A DNA stretch of 64,000 bases from CADCTB01 sp964479465. GTDB taxonomy: Bacteria; Actinomycetota; Acidimicrobiia; Acidimicrobiales; AC-14. Location: contig CAYZMG010000004.1 in assembly GCA_964479465.1 (NCBI GenBank), positions 1 to 64,000 on the forward strand. The letters run 5' to 3'. Positions 40,616-49,612 of this stretch are shown here, piece by piece. The notes beneath the pieces were generated by a model. That model was not told the DNA's origin. It saw only the letters and a list, made by a program, of their open reading frames with translations, and made no database searches. The position numbers and the translations under genes were made by a program. Each line of letters begins with the position of its first letter. The stretch's first letter is position 1.

Positions 40616-41695
40616 TCAGAAGACCACGACTGAGCGAAGAACTTCCCCGCGCTGCATCCTGGCAAACGCCTCCTCGACCTCGTCGAGGGCCACGGTCTCG
40701 GTGACGAAACGCTCGAGGGGAAAACGGCCGGACAGGTAGAGGTCGATGAGCATGGGGAAGTCCCTGGTGGGCAGGCAGTCGCCGTACCACGACGGCTTGA
40801 GGGCCCCACCCCGTCCGAAGAACTCGATCATCGGCACTTCGAGAGTCATGGTCGGCGCCGGCACGCCGACCTGGACGAGCGTGCCGGCCAGGTCGCGCGA
40901 GAAGAACGCCTGCCGGAACACCTCGGGATGCCCCACGGCCTCGATGACCACGTCGGCGCCGAAGCCATCGGTCAGTGCCCTTATCGCCTCCACGGGGTCG
41001 CCCTCCGACGCGTTCACGGTGTCGGTGGCACCGAACTCCCGGGCCCACTCCAGCTTGCGGGGGTCGAGGTCGACGGCGATGACCGTGCGGGCGCCGGCCA
41101 GTGCCGCCGCCGCGATCGCCGCGTCACCCACGCCGCCGCAGCCGAACACGGCGACGGAGTCGCCCCTTGTCACGCCACCGGTGTTCACGGCGGCGCCGAA
41201 GCCGGCCATGACGCCGCAGCCGATGAGGCCGGCGGCGGCGCCGGCGGCGGGGTCGACCTTCACCGCCTGGCCGGCGGCGACCAGGCTGAGCTCGGTGAAG
41301 GCGCCGATGCCCAGGGCGGGGCTGAGCGGGGTGCCGTCGAGGGTCATCTTCTGGGTCGCGTTGGCGCTGTCGAAGCAGTACCAGGGGCGGCCGCGGAGGC
41401 AGGACCGGCACGTCCCGCAGGGTGCCCGCCAGGCGAGGACCACGAAGTCTCCGGGGCCGACGTTGGCGACGTCGTCGCCGACCTTCTCGACGATGCCCGC
41501 CGCCTCGTGGCCGAGGAGGAACGGGTATTCGTCGTTGATCGCCCCCTCCCGGTAGTGGAGGTCGGTGTGGCAGACGCCGCACGCCTGGATGCGGACCAGC
41601 GCCTCGCCCGGCCCGGGGTCGGGCACGACGATCGTCTCCACCGTGACCGGTGCCCCCTTGGACCGAGCCACGACAGCGCGCACCTCATTCGCCAT
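40616..41695 (-). CDS. mscR: S-(hydroxymethyl)mycothiol dehydrogenase
   Basis: 359 residues, zinc alcohol dehydrogenase class III type for mycothiol. Catalytic zinc CGVCHTDLHYREG, GHEAAGIVEKVG; structural zinc CGTCRSCLRGRPWYC; NAD domain VFGCGGVGDAAIA. It matches closely in order and motifs with AdhE2/MscR of mycobacteria (TGGVTRGDSVAV, GADVVIEAVG, GGALKPSWYGDCLP). Oxidises the formaldehyde-mycothiol adduct; also reduces S-nitrosomycothiol. ATG 41695 with AAGGAGG upstream. Confidence 0.94.
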   Translation of the reverse strand: MANEVRAVVARSKGAPVTVETIVVPDPGPGEALVRIQACGVCHTDLHYREGAINDEYPFLLGHEAAGIVEKVGDDVANVGPGDFVVLAWRAPCGTCRSCLRGRPWYCFDSANATQKMTLDGTPLSPALGIGAFTELSLVAAGQAVKVDPAAGAAAGLIGCGVMAGFGAAVNTGGVTRGDSVAVFGCGGVGDAAIAAAALAGARTVIAVDLDPRKLEWAREFGATDTVNASEGDPVEAIRALTDGFGADVVIEAVGHPEVFRQAFFSRDLAGTLVQVGVPAPTMTLEVPMIEFFGRGGALKPSWYGDCLPTRDFPMLIDLYLSGRFPLERFVTETVALDEVEEAFARMQRGEVLRSVVVF

Positions 41696-42335
41696 GTTTG
41701 TCCTCCTTCGGGATTAGCAGGGCTCGGATCTCGTCGTCAGTTGTCTGGGTGAAGTCGATGTAGTACTGACCCACGGCGTCGAACCTGGCCGGCGTGTTCG
41801 GGCACACCACCTCGTCAGCCTCGCCGGCCAGCTCCCGGCACGTCTTCCTGGCGCCGACGGGGACGGCAACCACGACGCGTCCCGCCAGCTGAGCCCGCAG
41901 GGCGGCGACTGCGGCCCGCATGGTCGAGCCGGTGGCCACGCCGTCGTCGACGACAAGCACCGTCCGGCCGACTACGTCCAGCGCCGGCCGGTCGGCCCGG
42001 TAGGACTGCTCGCGGCGGGCGACCTCGGCGGCCTCTTTGGCAGAAACGGCTTCGACCACCTCGGGCGGGATGGCCAGGGCGTCGACCACCGCCTGGTTCA
42101 GGACCCGCACCCCACCGCTGGCGACGGCGCCCATGGCCAGTTCGGGCTGGCTGGGAACGCCGAGCTTGCGGGCGAGGAAGACGTCGAGCGGCGCACCCAG
42201 GGCCTGCGCCACTTCGTAGGCCACCGGGACTCCGCCACGGGGCAGGCCAAGGACCAGGAGCCCGGGGGCGCCGGCGAGGTGGCCGAGGTGGCCGGCGAGC
42301 ACCCGGCCGGCGTCGGCACGGTCGCGGTAGGCCAC
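41685..42335 (-). CDS. Phosphoribosyltransferase family protein
   Basis: 216 residues. PRPP motif VVGRTVLVVDDGVATGSTMRAAV and an N-terminal LPRGGVPVAYEVAQALGAPLDVFLARKLGVP, the layout of the family often found in actinobacteria next to alpha/beta hydrolase or dienelactone genes. Substrate unknown. GTG 42335; TATTCT (42364-42359) is a likely -10 on this strand. The end overlaps the mscR start by 11 bp. Confidence 0.87.
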   Translation of the reverse strand: MAYRDRADAGRVLAGHLGHLAGAPGLLVLGLPRGGVPVAYEVAQALGAPLDVFLARKLGVPSQPELAMGAVASGGVRVLNQAVVDALAIPPEVVEAVSAKEAAEVARREQSYRADRPALDVVGRTVLVVDDGVATGSTMRAAVAALRAQLAGRVVVAVPVGARKTCRELAGEADEVVCPNTPARFDAVGQYYIDFTQTTDDEIRALLIPKEDKHGE

Positions 42336-42369
42336 GTGCCAAGTGTGCCCGACGGTGGAGAATACCGAG

Positions 42370-43953
42370 ATGCCCGACGCCGTGGTCATCGGAGCGGGCC
42401 ACAACGGGCTGGTGGCGGCGGCGATGCTGGCCGACGCCGGCTGGAGCGTGGCGGTGCTCGAGGCCCAGGACGTCATCGGCGGGGCGGTGCGCACCGAGGA
42501 GCTAACCCTGCCCGGCTTCCGCCACGACACCTTCAGCGCCTTCTACCCCTTCAGCGTCGCCTCGCCGGCCCTGACCGCCCTCGACCTCGACGCCCACGGG
42601 CTGCGGTGGCGACGTTCCCCCCTCGTGCTGGCCCACCCCACCCCCGACGGTCGGGCGGTGGCGCTGTCGACCGACGTGGAGGAGACCGCAGCGTCCCTCG
42701 ACGCCTACGCGCCCGGCGACGGCGATAGCTGGCGCCGGCTGGCTCGGCGCTGGGACGAGCTGAGCCGGCCGCTGATGGCGACCTTCCTCGGCCTGTTCCC
42801 GCCGGTGCGGGCCGGCGCCCGGCTGGCCGCCGCCCTCGGTCCGTCGGAGTGGCTCCGCTTCGCCCGGTTCGCCCTCCTGCCGGCCCGGCGCATGGCTGCC
42901 GAGGAGTTCGCCGGCGGCGGGGAGGGCGGTCGCCTCCTGCTCGGCGGCAACGCCGCCCACACCGACATCGGCCCCGAGACCGCCGGCAGCGGCCTGTTCG
43001 GCTGGATCCTGGCTTGCGCCGGCCAGCAGCACGGCTTCCCGGTCCCCGAAGGTGGCGCCGGCGAGCTGGCCGCCGCACTGCGCCGGCGGGCAGAGGCGGC
43101 CGGCGCCACCGTTTCCACCGGTACGCCCGTTGCCAACATCGTCATCCGCCAAGGCCGGGCGGTGGCGGTGCGCACCGCGGAGGGCACCGAGATCGATGCC
43201 CGGCGGGCGGTGCTGGCCGACGTCGACGCCCCCACCCTCTTCCTGCACCTCGTGGGCGCCGAGCACCTCCCGGCCCGGGTGCTCGACGACCTGCGGCGGT
43301 TCGAATGGGACCTGGCCACGTTCAAGGTCGACTGGGCTCTGGACGGCCCCATCCCCTGGACGGCGGACGCGGCCCGGCGGGCGGCCACCATCCACATCAG
43401 CGACACCCTCGACGAGCTGTCCCGCTACTTCAACGACGTGGCCACCGGAACGCTCTCGCCACGGCCGTTCCTGCTCTTCGGCCAGCAGGCGGTGGCCGAC
43501 CCCACCCGCTGCCCGCCGGGCACGGCCACCGGCTGGGCCTACACCCACGTGCCGCGGGGCGTCCGGTTCGAGCCGGCGGCCTACGCCGATCTGATCGAGG
43601 CTCGCATCGAGGAGCTGGCGCCCGGCTTCGGTGACCTGGTGAAGGCCCGCCACGTCAAGTCGCCGGCCGACCTCGAAGCGGCCAACGCCAACCTGCGCGG
43701 TGGAGCGGTCGGCGGCGGCACCCAGCAGCTCCACCAGCAATTGGTCTTCCGCCCCACGACGGGGCTGGGGCGGCCGTCCACTCCGGTCACCGGCCTGTAC
43801 CTCGCCGGCTCGTCCGCCCATCCCGGCGCCGGCGTGCACGGGGCGTGTGGGGCCAACGCGGCCCGCGCCGCGCTAACGGCCGATCGGCTGCGTCAGGTCG
43901 GGCTGCGCAGCCGGCGGACGGACAGGCGCCCGCCCTCGGAGCGCACCTCGTAG
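42370..43953 (+). CDS. Phytoene desaturase-like NAD(P)/FAD-dependent oxidoreductase
   Basis: 527 residues. FAD motif VVIGAGHNGLVAAAMLADAGWSVAVLEAQDVIGGAVRTEE and a C-terminal GLYLAGSSAHPGAGVHGACG, the CrtI/phytoene-dehydrogenase-related group (COG1233). No carotenoid genes are near, so substrate is open. ATG 42370; a GTG at 42343 adds nine residues. The end overlaps the antisense DUF2231-Rieske gene by 61 bp. Confidence 0.87.
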   Translation: MPDAVVIGAGHNGLVAAAMLADAGWSVAVLEAQDVIGGAVRTEELTLPGFRHDTFSAFYPFSVASPALTALDLDAHGLRWRRSPLVLAHPTPDGRAVALSTDVEETAASLDAYAPGDGDSWRRLARRWDELSRPLMATFLGLFPPVRAGARLAAALGPSEWLRFARFALLPARRMAAEEFAGGGEGGRLLLGGNAAHTDIGPETAGSGLFGWILACAGQQHGFPVPEGGAGELAAALRRRAEAAGATVSTGTPVANIVIRQGRAVAVRTAEGTEIDARRAVLADVDAPTLFLHLVGAEHLPARVLDDLRRFEWDLATFKVDWALDGPIPWTADAARRAATIHISDTLDELSRYFNDVATGTLSPRPFLLFGQQAVADPTRCPPGTATGWAYTHVPRGVRFEPAAYADLIEARIEELAPGFGDLVKARHVKSPADLEAANANLRGGAVGGGTQQLHQQLVFRPTTGLGRPSTPVTGLYLAGSSAHPGAGVHGACGANAARAALTADRLRQVGLRSRRTDRRPPSERTS

Positions 43954-44767
43954 CAGGGCTGGTGGCCGGTGGCCGGTCCGTGGACCACGTGGCCGTCGGC
44001 CAGGCGGAACACGCTGCCGTGCCACGGGCACGCCACGCACCCCTCGCCGTCGAACTCGCCCTCGTTCAGCGGACCGCCGGCGTGGCCGCAGACGTTGGAG
44101 AGAGCCGCGATCGCCCCGGCCGGCGTCTTGGCCAGCAGCACGTCGTCGTCGTCGACCTTGACCACCAGCGGCTTCCCGTCCACCAGCGCGAGGTCGTCCC
44201 CCACATCGACCCAGTCGTCGCCGCCGTGCTTCCAGGCGTTGCGGTCGGGGCCCACACCCTGGCGGTACACCAGGTGCCCGCCCAGGTAGCCGCCGGCGGT
44301 GGCCGCCGTAGCGCCGAGCAGGCCGAGGGTGATGCCGGCGCCACGCCGGCCGCCCGCCGGGCGAACCACGACCACGTATACAGCCACAGGGCGGCGACGT
44401 TGGCCACGGCGTGGACGGTGCCGATCCGCCGCTCCTCGCCGATGGTGTCGGACCAGTCCGACAAGCCGGCGGCCGCCGTCGGCACCGCGCTGAGGATGCC
44501 CAGGCCGATCAGGCGCTGGGACGCCACCGCGCTCCGCTTCCCGCCCACCAGATCGAGCATGAACGAGCTCGTCCAGAAGCCGATGGGCAGGTCGGTCAGC
44601 ACCGGGTGCAGCGGGTGGCCGGTCCAGGTCCCGCTGAGGGCGTCCTTGACCGGGCCGTGCCCGATGAGACCGGCCACCTTGGAAGCCACGGGCTTACCGA
44701 CCTTGTCGATGGCCTCCGTCGTGGCCAGCTTGTGAACAAGCTGGCGGAGCGGCTCCGCGCCTTCCAT
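43893..44767 (-). pseudogene. DUF2231-Rieske protein gene with a frameshift
   Basis: The first part, in one frame from ATG 44767, encodes a DUF2231 membrane domain (HPLHPVLTDLPIGFWTSSFMLD and four hydrophobic helices). At about 44341-44360 the family-like reading moves to another frame, whose end is a Rieske domain (CGHAGGPLNEGEF, then CPWHGSVF). Adding one base in the GGCCGG-rich stretch would join both into the usual ~290-residue DUF2231-Rieske fusion. Sequencing error, real lesion or programmed shift cannot be separated. Start overlaps the upstream stop (TGATG). Confidence 0.75.
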
Positions 44768-45051
44768 CACTCCGACGGGGTGACGGGAAGCGAGGTCATG
44801 TCCGCCAGCGGGTACACCTTGAAATGGCTGAAGTTGTAGACCGGCGACTGGGCCAGGAGCATCTCCAACTCGTCGTTGCTGCCCACGTTGTAGATCCACG
44901 CCCCGCCGTGGCTGCCCACGATGTGGTAGCGGCCGATGACCTTCCCGCTCTGCTCGAGTGGGAGGGCGTAGTCCCGCATGCGTAGGACCGCTTTCATCAC
45001 CTCCCCCGACAGCCGGCCGATCTCGATGTTCCAAATGACCAGGAACTTCAT
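44767..45051 (-). CDS. Muconolactone-isomerase-like small protein (ferredoxin-like fold)
   Basis: 94 residues, MKFLVIWNIE start with GGAGG five bases upstream. Pattern IGRYHIVGSHGGAWIYNVGSNDELEMLLAQSPVYNFSHFKVYPL is that of muconolactone delta-isomerase and related Dabb-type small enzymes. No other catechol-pathway gene is near, so enzyme activity is not assured. Stop overlaps the start of the DUF2231-Rieske gene. Confidence 0.8.
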   Translation of the reverse strand: MKFLVIWNIEIGRLSGEVMKAVLRMRDYALPLEQSGKVIGRYHIVGSHGGAWIYNVGSNDELEMLLAQSPVYNFSHFKVYPLADMTSLPVTPSE

Positions 45052-45075
45052 TGCCGCCTCCAAGGGTCGTGGCTC

Positions 45076-45618
45076 TCAGTCGCCGATACGCTCGCCGCTC
45101 CTACCGATCATATGGATATCTTCCGGATCCTCCTTCTCGAGGACCCTACGGGCCTGGTCGGCAGCCTCGTCGTCGTCGACCGCGACGGCCACCATGGCCT
45201 TCCCCTCGCGCAGCACGTCCTGGTACTTCAGGTCGAACTCTTCGAGGCTCAAGCCGCTGATCCCGCCCACCATGCCGCCGACCACGCCGCCGGCGATGCC
45301 GCCGCCGAGCACGCCGGCCCAGATGCCGCCGGCGACGACCGGGCCGATGCCCGGGATGATGAACGCAGTAGCGCCGGCGAGGGCGCCCAGGGCGGCACCG
45401 GCGCCACCGCCGGCGCCCGCCCGCTTCGCGATCTCACCGGTAGCCTCCATGTCACGCAGGCGGGTGTCCGGGTCGCTGGCCGCCTCTTCGTGCTGAGCCC
45501 CCACGATGGAGACCCGATTGGCCTCGATGCCGGCCTGGCTCAGTTCCAGGGCGGCGTCGTTGGCCTTTTCGAGATCGGCGAAGGTGGCGACGATGTGCTG
45601 TCCGGTGATCTGGGCCAT
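45076..45618 (-). CDS. General stress protein 17M-like membrane-associated protein
   Basis: 180 residues. N-terminal ferredoxin-like half (VATFADLEKANDAALELSQAGIEANRVSIVG), a Gly/Ala-rich hydrophobic middle (about 72-122) typical of the YflT/GsiB-like family, and an acidic C-terminal part. ATG 45618 overlaps the stop of a small proline-rich frame. Likely stress-related; exact role unknown. Confidence 0.82.
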   Translation of the reverse strand: MAQITGQHIVATFADLEKANDAALELSQAGIEANRVSIVGAQHEEAASDPDTRLRDMEATGEIAKRAGAGGGAGAALGALAGATAFIIPGIGPVVAGGIWAGVLGGGIAGGVVGGMVGGISGLSLEEFDLKYQDVLREGKAMVAVAVDDDEAADQARRVLEKEDPEDIHMIGRSGERIGD

Positions 45619-45737
45619 CAGATCGGCTGCGGGTCCGGGATCGGCGGCTGCGGCGTGGGCGGCTGGGGTAGGGGCTCGGGGTCGGGCAGCGGGTCGTTCG
45701 GGACGTCGATCGGGGGGTACGGATCGGGCTGGGACAT
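45618..45737 (-). CDS. 39-residue proline-rich frame coupled to the stress gene
   Basis: ATG 45737 to TGA overlapping the stress gene's ATG (TGATG). The peptide is made of Pro-Asp-Pro and Pro-Gln-Pro runs (PPIDVPNDPLPDPEPLPQPP). No known family and no membrane part. Could be a translational leader that couples ribosomes into the stress gene, or a chance frame. Confidence 0.35.
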   Translation of the reverse strand: MSQPDPYPPIDVPNDPLPDPEPLPQPPTPQPPIPDPQPI

Positions 45738-45811
45738 AACGCGCCGGTACCCGTCCACGGCGGTCGGGAAACGCCGGGTTGTCCAGCGGCCGCCCCGGGG
45801 AGAACCCGATC

Positions 45812-46876
45812 GTGGCTCCCCGCTTGCGCAGGGTCGACTGTTCATCCCCCGGCATCCACCGGCGGAAGGTGGGTCGCGGATTTGTGTACCTCGATCCCGG
45901 CGGCGCCCGGATCACGGATCCAGCCGTCCTCGAACGGGTCAAGGCCCTGGTCATCCCCCCGGCCTGGACCGATGTGTGGATCTGCATCGACCCACGCGGG
46001 CACATCCAGGCCACGGGCGTCGACGCCCGAGGCCGGCGCCAGTACCGCTACCACGACGTCTGGCGGGAGCGGCGGGACCGGGAGAAGTTCGACCACATGC
46101 TCGAGTTCGCCCGGGCCCTCCCCAAGCTCCGCCACAACGCGAGCCAGCACCTGGCCGAGGAGGGCCTGAGCCGGGAGCGGGTGCTGGCCTGCGCGGCCCG
46201 GCTGCTCGACCTCGGCTTCTTCCGGATCGGCACCGAGGGCTACGCCGAGGAGAACCAGACCTACGGGCTGGCCACCATGCACAAGCGCCACGTGAAGCTG
46301 GAGCCGCCGAGCACGATCACCTTCGACTACATGGCCAAGGGCAGCAAGCGGCGCATCCAGTCGGTGGTGGACCCCGACGTGTACGCGGTGGTCGAGGCCC
46401 TCAAGCGCCGGCGGGGCGGCAAGCCCGAGCTGCTGGCGTGGAGGCAGGGACGGAGGTGGGTCGACGTGCGCTCGCCCGACATCAACCTCTACATCAAGGA
46501 GGCTACCGGCGGGGAGTTCACGGCCAAGGACTTCCGCACCTGGAACGCCACCGTCCTGGCTGCTGTCGCCCTCGCTGTCTCGACCGGCGCCGCCAGCCCC
46601 ACCGCCCGCAAGCTGGCCGTCGCCCGGGCCATGAAGGAGGTGGCTCACTACCTCGGCAACACGCCGGCGGTGTGCCGCTCGTCCTACGTCGACCCCCGGA
46701 TCGTCGACCAGTACCTCGGGGGCACCACCATCATGCCGGCGCTGGAGCAGGCCCTGGTCGGTGGCCCGGCTCAAGCTGCCGAGGCGGGTACGCTTCTGAC
46801 TCAGGGCCCCATCGAGGCAGCAGTCCTCGACCTGCTGGAGGACAACGTGACGCTACGGGTAGAGGTGGCCAGTTGA
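45812..46876 (+). CDS. DNA topoisomerase IB (eukaryote-like)
   Basis: 354 residues. N-terminal (IHRRKVGRGFVYLDPGGARI) and catalytic domain with the tyrosine-recombinase-like residues: RIGTEGYAEENQTYGLATM, the KGSKRR region, FTAKDFRTWNAT with active Arg/His, and Tyr292 in CRSSYVDPRI. Relaxes supercoils by a 3'-phosphotyrosine link. GTG 45812 with GGGGAG nine bases upstream; TTG 45779 is an earlier option. Confidence 0.92.
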   Translation: MAPRLRRVDCSSPGIHRRKVGRGFVYLDPGGARITDPAVLERVKALVIPPAWTDVWICIDPRGHIQATGVDARGRRQYRYHDVWRERRDREKFDHMLEFARALPKLRHNASQHLAEEGLSRERVLACAARLLDLGFFRIGTEGYAEENQTYGLATMHKRHVKLEPPSTITFDYMAKGSKRRIQSVVDPDVYAVVEALKRRRGGKPELLAWRQGRRWVDVRSPDINLYIKEATGGEFTAKDFRTWNATVLAAVALAVSTGAASPTARKLAVARAMKEVAHYLGNTPAVCRSSYVDPRIVDQYLGGTTIMPALEQALVGGPAQAAEAGTLLTQGPIEAAVLDLLEDNVTLRVEVAS

Positions 46877-47202
46877 GCCAGCCGTCGTCGCCGAAGTACG
46901 GCGCCACCCTCACGGAGATCATCGCCACCTTGGAGGCGGCCGGGTTCACCGGCCAGATGGCGTCCCGCGCCGACGGTGCCATCCAGTGCCTGACCTGCCG
47001 CCAGGAGAGCCCGGCCAACACCTTCAAGCTGGGTGCGATGCGCCGCACCGAGGGCGCGTCGGACCCTGCGGACATGCTCGCCGTCGTGGGCCTCACCTGT
47101 CCCAACTGTGGGACACAGGGCACCGCGGTGTTGGGCTACGGCCCGGAAGCGGATCCCGACGACGCCGAGGTCGTGGTCCACCTGGGCGTGCTCGGGGACT
47201 GA
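46873..47202 (+). CDS. Small zinc-finger-like hypothetical protein
   Basis: 109 residues. TTG 46873 overlaps the topoisomerase stop (TTGA). Two Cys pairs, CLTC and CPNCG, separated by about 40 residues, make a zinc ribbon likely. The segment GATLTEIIATLEAAGFTGQM may be a small helical unit. No family known. Acts with topoisomerase by position only. Confidence 0.7.
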   Translation: MSQPSSPKYGATLTEIIATLEAAGFTGQMASRADGAIQCLTCRQESPANTFKLGAMRRTEGASDPADMLAVVGLTCPNCGTQGTAVLGYGPEADPDDAEVVVHLGVLGD

Positions 47203-47272
47203 GACCGGGGGGAGGGCTGGCCGGCGGGGAGGGCGACGACCGGATTGTCGTCGTACCTCGCGCGCCGGGCCC

Positions 47273-47794
47273 GTTGATCCGTCGGGCACGCCCGAACCCC
47301 AGGACGGCCTCGACGACCTGATCGACGAACTGCCGCCCGACACCGACGAGGGGCCGGGCCCGATGGACGCCCCTGCGGATCGACCACCACGCCCTGGGCC
47401 GGCCGTCCGAGGCCGACGAGGCGCTCGACGGGCTGCCGGCGACGACCGGGCCGGCGCGGGCCGCGGCCCATGGCGCCGTACTGGAGGTGGCCACGCTCCT
47501 CGACGGCCGCACACCGCCGCCGCCGTCGAGGAACAGGTGGTGGCGCTGCGGGCCCTCGACGACGGCGGGCCGGTCGAACCAGTCCCCCGGATCGTGGCCG
47601 GCGCCCGCTGGCTCGGCGTCGCAGCCTGGGCGCCGGTTGCCGCCGCGGCGCGCCGGACCACCGCCCGGCGCCGCCGGCTTGCCAATCCGGTCGCCGACGC
47701 CGTGCGCCAGAGCGGGCTCGTCCTACGCAGCACGCGGCAGTCCGTCCGCCGGCTACGCCAGGACGTCCGGGCCGCCTTCCGCCGTAAGGGCTAG
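47273..47794 (+). pseudogene. Remnant coding region with two frame changes
   Basis: Coding-like text moves between frames: GLDDLIDELPPDTDEGPGP in frame 2 (to about 47366), then LRIDHHALGRPSEADEALDGL and AHGAVLEVATLLDGR in frame 3 (about 47381-47512), then EEQVVALRALDDGGP and a basic C-terminal RQSVRRLRQDVRAAFRRKG back in frame 2 to the TAG at 47794. It fits an older 170-residue gene with indels, or two sequence errors. No homology is recognised. Confidence 0.35.
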
Positions 47795-48177
47795 CCCTGC
47801 GGGCCGGGGGCGACCCCGAGCTGCTGCATGAGCGCCAGCTGGTCGCTCTGGCTCCAGTCGTTGACGATGCGACCGTCGGCGATCTGGTGGATGGTGATGC
47901 CCTCCACCGTGACCGACTTGCCGGTCGCAGGGATCCCGAAGAAGTTGCCCGTGTGGGTGGCGGTGCCTGTCCACCGGTTGACGACTTTGTCGCCTTCGAC
48001 GACGAAGTCGTCGATCACGCAGTGCCAGTCCGGGAAGCCCGCACGGAAGGCACCGATGAGCGGCTTCAGCCGGGCGGCCAGCTCGGGGGTGAACAGCTCG
48101 TCGATGACATCGACGTTGCCGCTGTTCCACGCCTCCTCCAGATACCGGGTGACCAGCTCCTTACCGTCGTCAGCCAT
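47791..48177 (-). CDS. SnoaL-like ester cyclase/NTF2-fold protein
   Basis: 128 residues. Predicted cone-fold with the pattern TRYLEEAWNSGNVDVIDELFTPE and VVNRWTGTATHTGNFFGIPATGKSVTVEGITIHQIADGRIVNDW of SnoaL-type proteins. These act on polyketide rings or are unassigned. ATG 48177. Its stop shares the palindrome CTAG with the stop of the remnant gene on the other strand. Confidence 0.87.
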   Translation of the reverse strand: MADDGKELVTRYLEEAWNSGNVDVIDELFTPELAARLKPLIGAFRAGFPDWHCVIDDFVVEGDKVVNRWTGTATHTGNFFGIPATGKSVTVEGITIHQIADGRIVNDWSQSDQLALMQQLGVAPGPQG

Positions 48178-48272
48178 GCTTCGCCTCCTCCACGCGCCAG
48201 CCGAGATCGACCCTATCGCTCTTCCGCTACTACGGATTCCGTGGTACCGTGCAGAACGGAGAAGGGAGGCGG

Positions 48273-48608
48273 ATGGACACCACGCAGCTCCTCAAAGGTG
48301 TGCTCGACCTGGCCGTACTGGCGGTGGTCCGCGACGAGGACGGGTACGGGTACGACATCGTTCGCCGCCTGCGCACCGCCGGCCTCGACGACGTGGGCGA
48401 CGCCTCGGTGTACGGCACCCTCCGCCGGCTCTACCAGGCGGGGGCGCTGAAGTCCTACGTGGTGGCGTCCGAGGAGGGCCCCCACCGCAAGTACTACGGC
48501 GCCACGCCGGCCGGGCGCGACCTGTACGAGACCTGGATCAAGAAGTGGCGAGGATTCGCGGAGGCGATGGACGTCCTGATCGACACGCCGGAAAGGAAGA
48601 CAGCGTGA
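48273..48608 (+). CDS. PadR-family transcriptional regulator
   Basis: 111 residues. Winged helix with LLKGVLDLAVLAVVRDEDGYGYDIVRRL and YGTLRRLYQAGALKSYV, then GPHRKYYGATPAGRDLY. ATG 48273 with GGGAGG upstream; a likely -10 TACCGT lies at 48245-48250. Coupled with a membrane HAAS-type gene (GTGA), which is the usual partner of this PadR kind. Probably controls that gene pair. Confidence 0.92.
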   Translation: MDTTQLLKGVLDLAVLAVVRDEDGYGYDIVRRLRTAGLDDVGDASVYGTLRRLYQAGALKSYVVASEEGPHRKYYGATPAGRDLYETWIKKWRGFAEAMDVLIDTPERKTA

Positions 48609-49606
48609 CCTCCACCATGGACTTCGGCGCCACGACCGACACGGCGACTCTGGACGCCGACCGGTACCTGAAGGATGTCGCCCCCCACCTGGCCGCCCTG
48701 CCGGCCGAGGAGCGCGCCGACCTCCTCGACGATCTGGCCCAGCACCTCCGGGAGATCGCCGCCGAGGAGGGGCCGCCGCTGGCCGAGCGGCTGGGGCCGC
48801 CGGAGGCCTACGCCGCCGAGCTGCTGGCGTCGGCCGGCGTGGAGCTGGGCGGAAGGCCGGGACCGCCGTTGCTGGCCCGCGCCAGCCGCATGGTCGAGCG
48901 CGGCCGCGAGTCGTGGGCCGGTCAGGAACTGATCCGCCTGTCGCCCGTCCTCCGGCCGGCGTGGTGGGTGGCGCGGGCGTACCTCGCCGTCTCGTTCCTT
49001 GCCGGGGTGCAGGGCGGGGGTGCCAGCGTCTTTCCGATACCAGAGCTGGCCGGCAGCCAGCTGATCGGCCTCCTGGCCATCCTCGGAGCCATCCCGCTCT
49101 CCGTGCGCCTCGGCCAGCGCTCCCTACGTCGGAGCGGGCGCCTGCTGCTGGCCGGCGCCCATGTGGTGCTGGCCATCTACGGCCTCTCGCTCCTCGACGA
49201 CGCCGGCTCCACCCGGATCAACTATGTCGACGCCTACGGCCCGCCGACCTACGCCGACCGTGGGTGCCTGGCCGCCGCCTCGGGCCAGCCCATCACCAAC
49301 CTCTACGCCTACGACAGCGAGGGCCGGCTGCTCGACCCTGTTCTCCTCTTCGACCAGGACGGCCAGCCCGTCGACAACCTTTGTCCAGAGGCCGGCGCCC
49401 GCGGCAGGCAGCTCTTCACCGAATACCGCCAGGACGTCAACGGAGCGCCGGTGATCAACGCCTTCCCCCGCCGCCAGACCGCATCCGCCCAGCCCGGCCG
49501 CCCGTCGTTCCCTGACCAGCCGGAGGCCACCGTCCCCGTCAGGCCGCCGGCGGTGGTGGTCCCCCGCCTCAGCCCGACGACGACAGTCACCACCACCACG
49601 CCCTGA
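48605..49606 (+). CDS. HAAS-domain (DUF1700-type) membrane protein
   Basis: 333 residues. N-terminal HAAS-like helical domain (LPAEERADLLDDLAQHLREIAAEEGPPLAERLGPPEAYAAEL), two to four hydrophobic helices in the middle (about 120-200), and a soluble, Pro-rich C-terminal tail outside. PadR/HAAS pairs are thought to sense membrane or peptide stress. GTG 48605 overlaps the padR stop. Confidence 0.82.
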   Translation: MTSTMDFGATTDTATLDADRYLKDVAPHLAALPAEERADLLDDLAQHLREIAAEEGPPLAERLGPPEAYAAELLASAGVELGGRPGPPLLARASRMVERGRESWAGQELIRLSPVLRPAWWVARAYLAVSFLAGVQGGGASVFPIPELAGSQLIGLLAILGAIPLSVRLGQRSLRRSGRLLLAGAHVVLAIYGLSLLDDAGSTRINYVDAYGPPTYADRGCLAAASGQPITNLYAYDSEGRLLDPVLLFDQDGQPVDNLCPEAGARGRQLFTEYRQDVNGAPVINAFPRRQTASAQPGRPSFPDQPEATVPVRPPAVVVPRLSPTTTVTTTTP

Positions 49607-49612
49607 GCCCCG

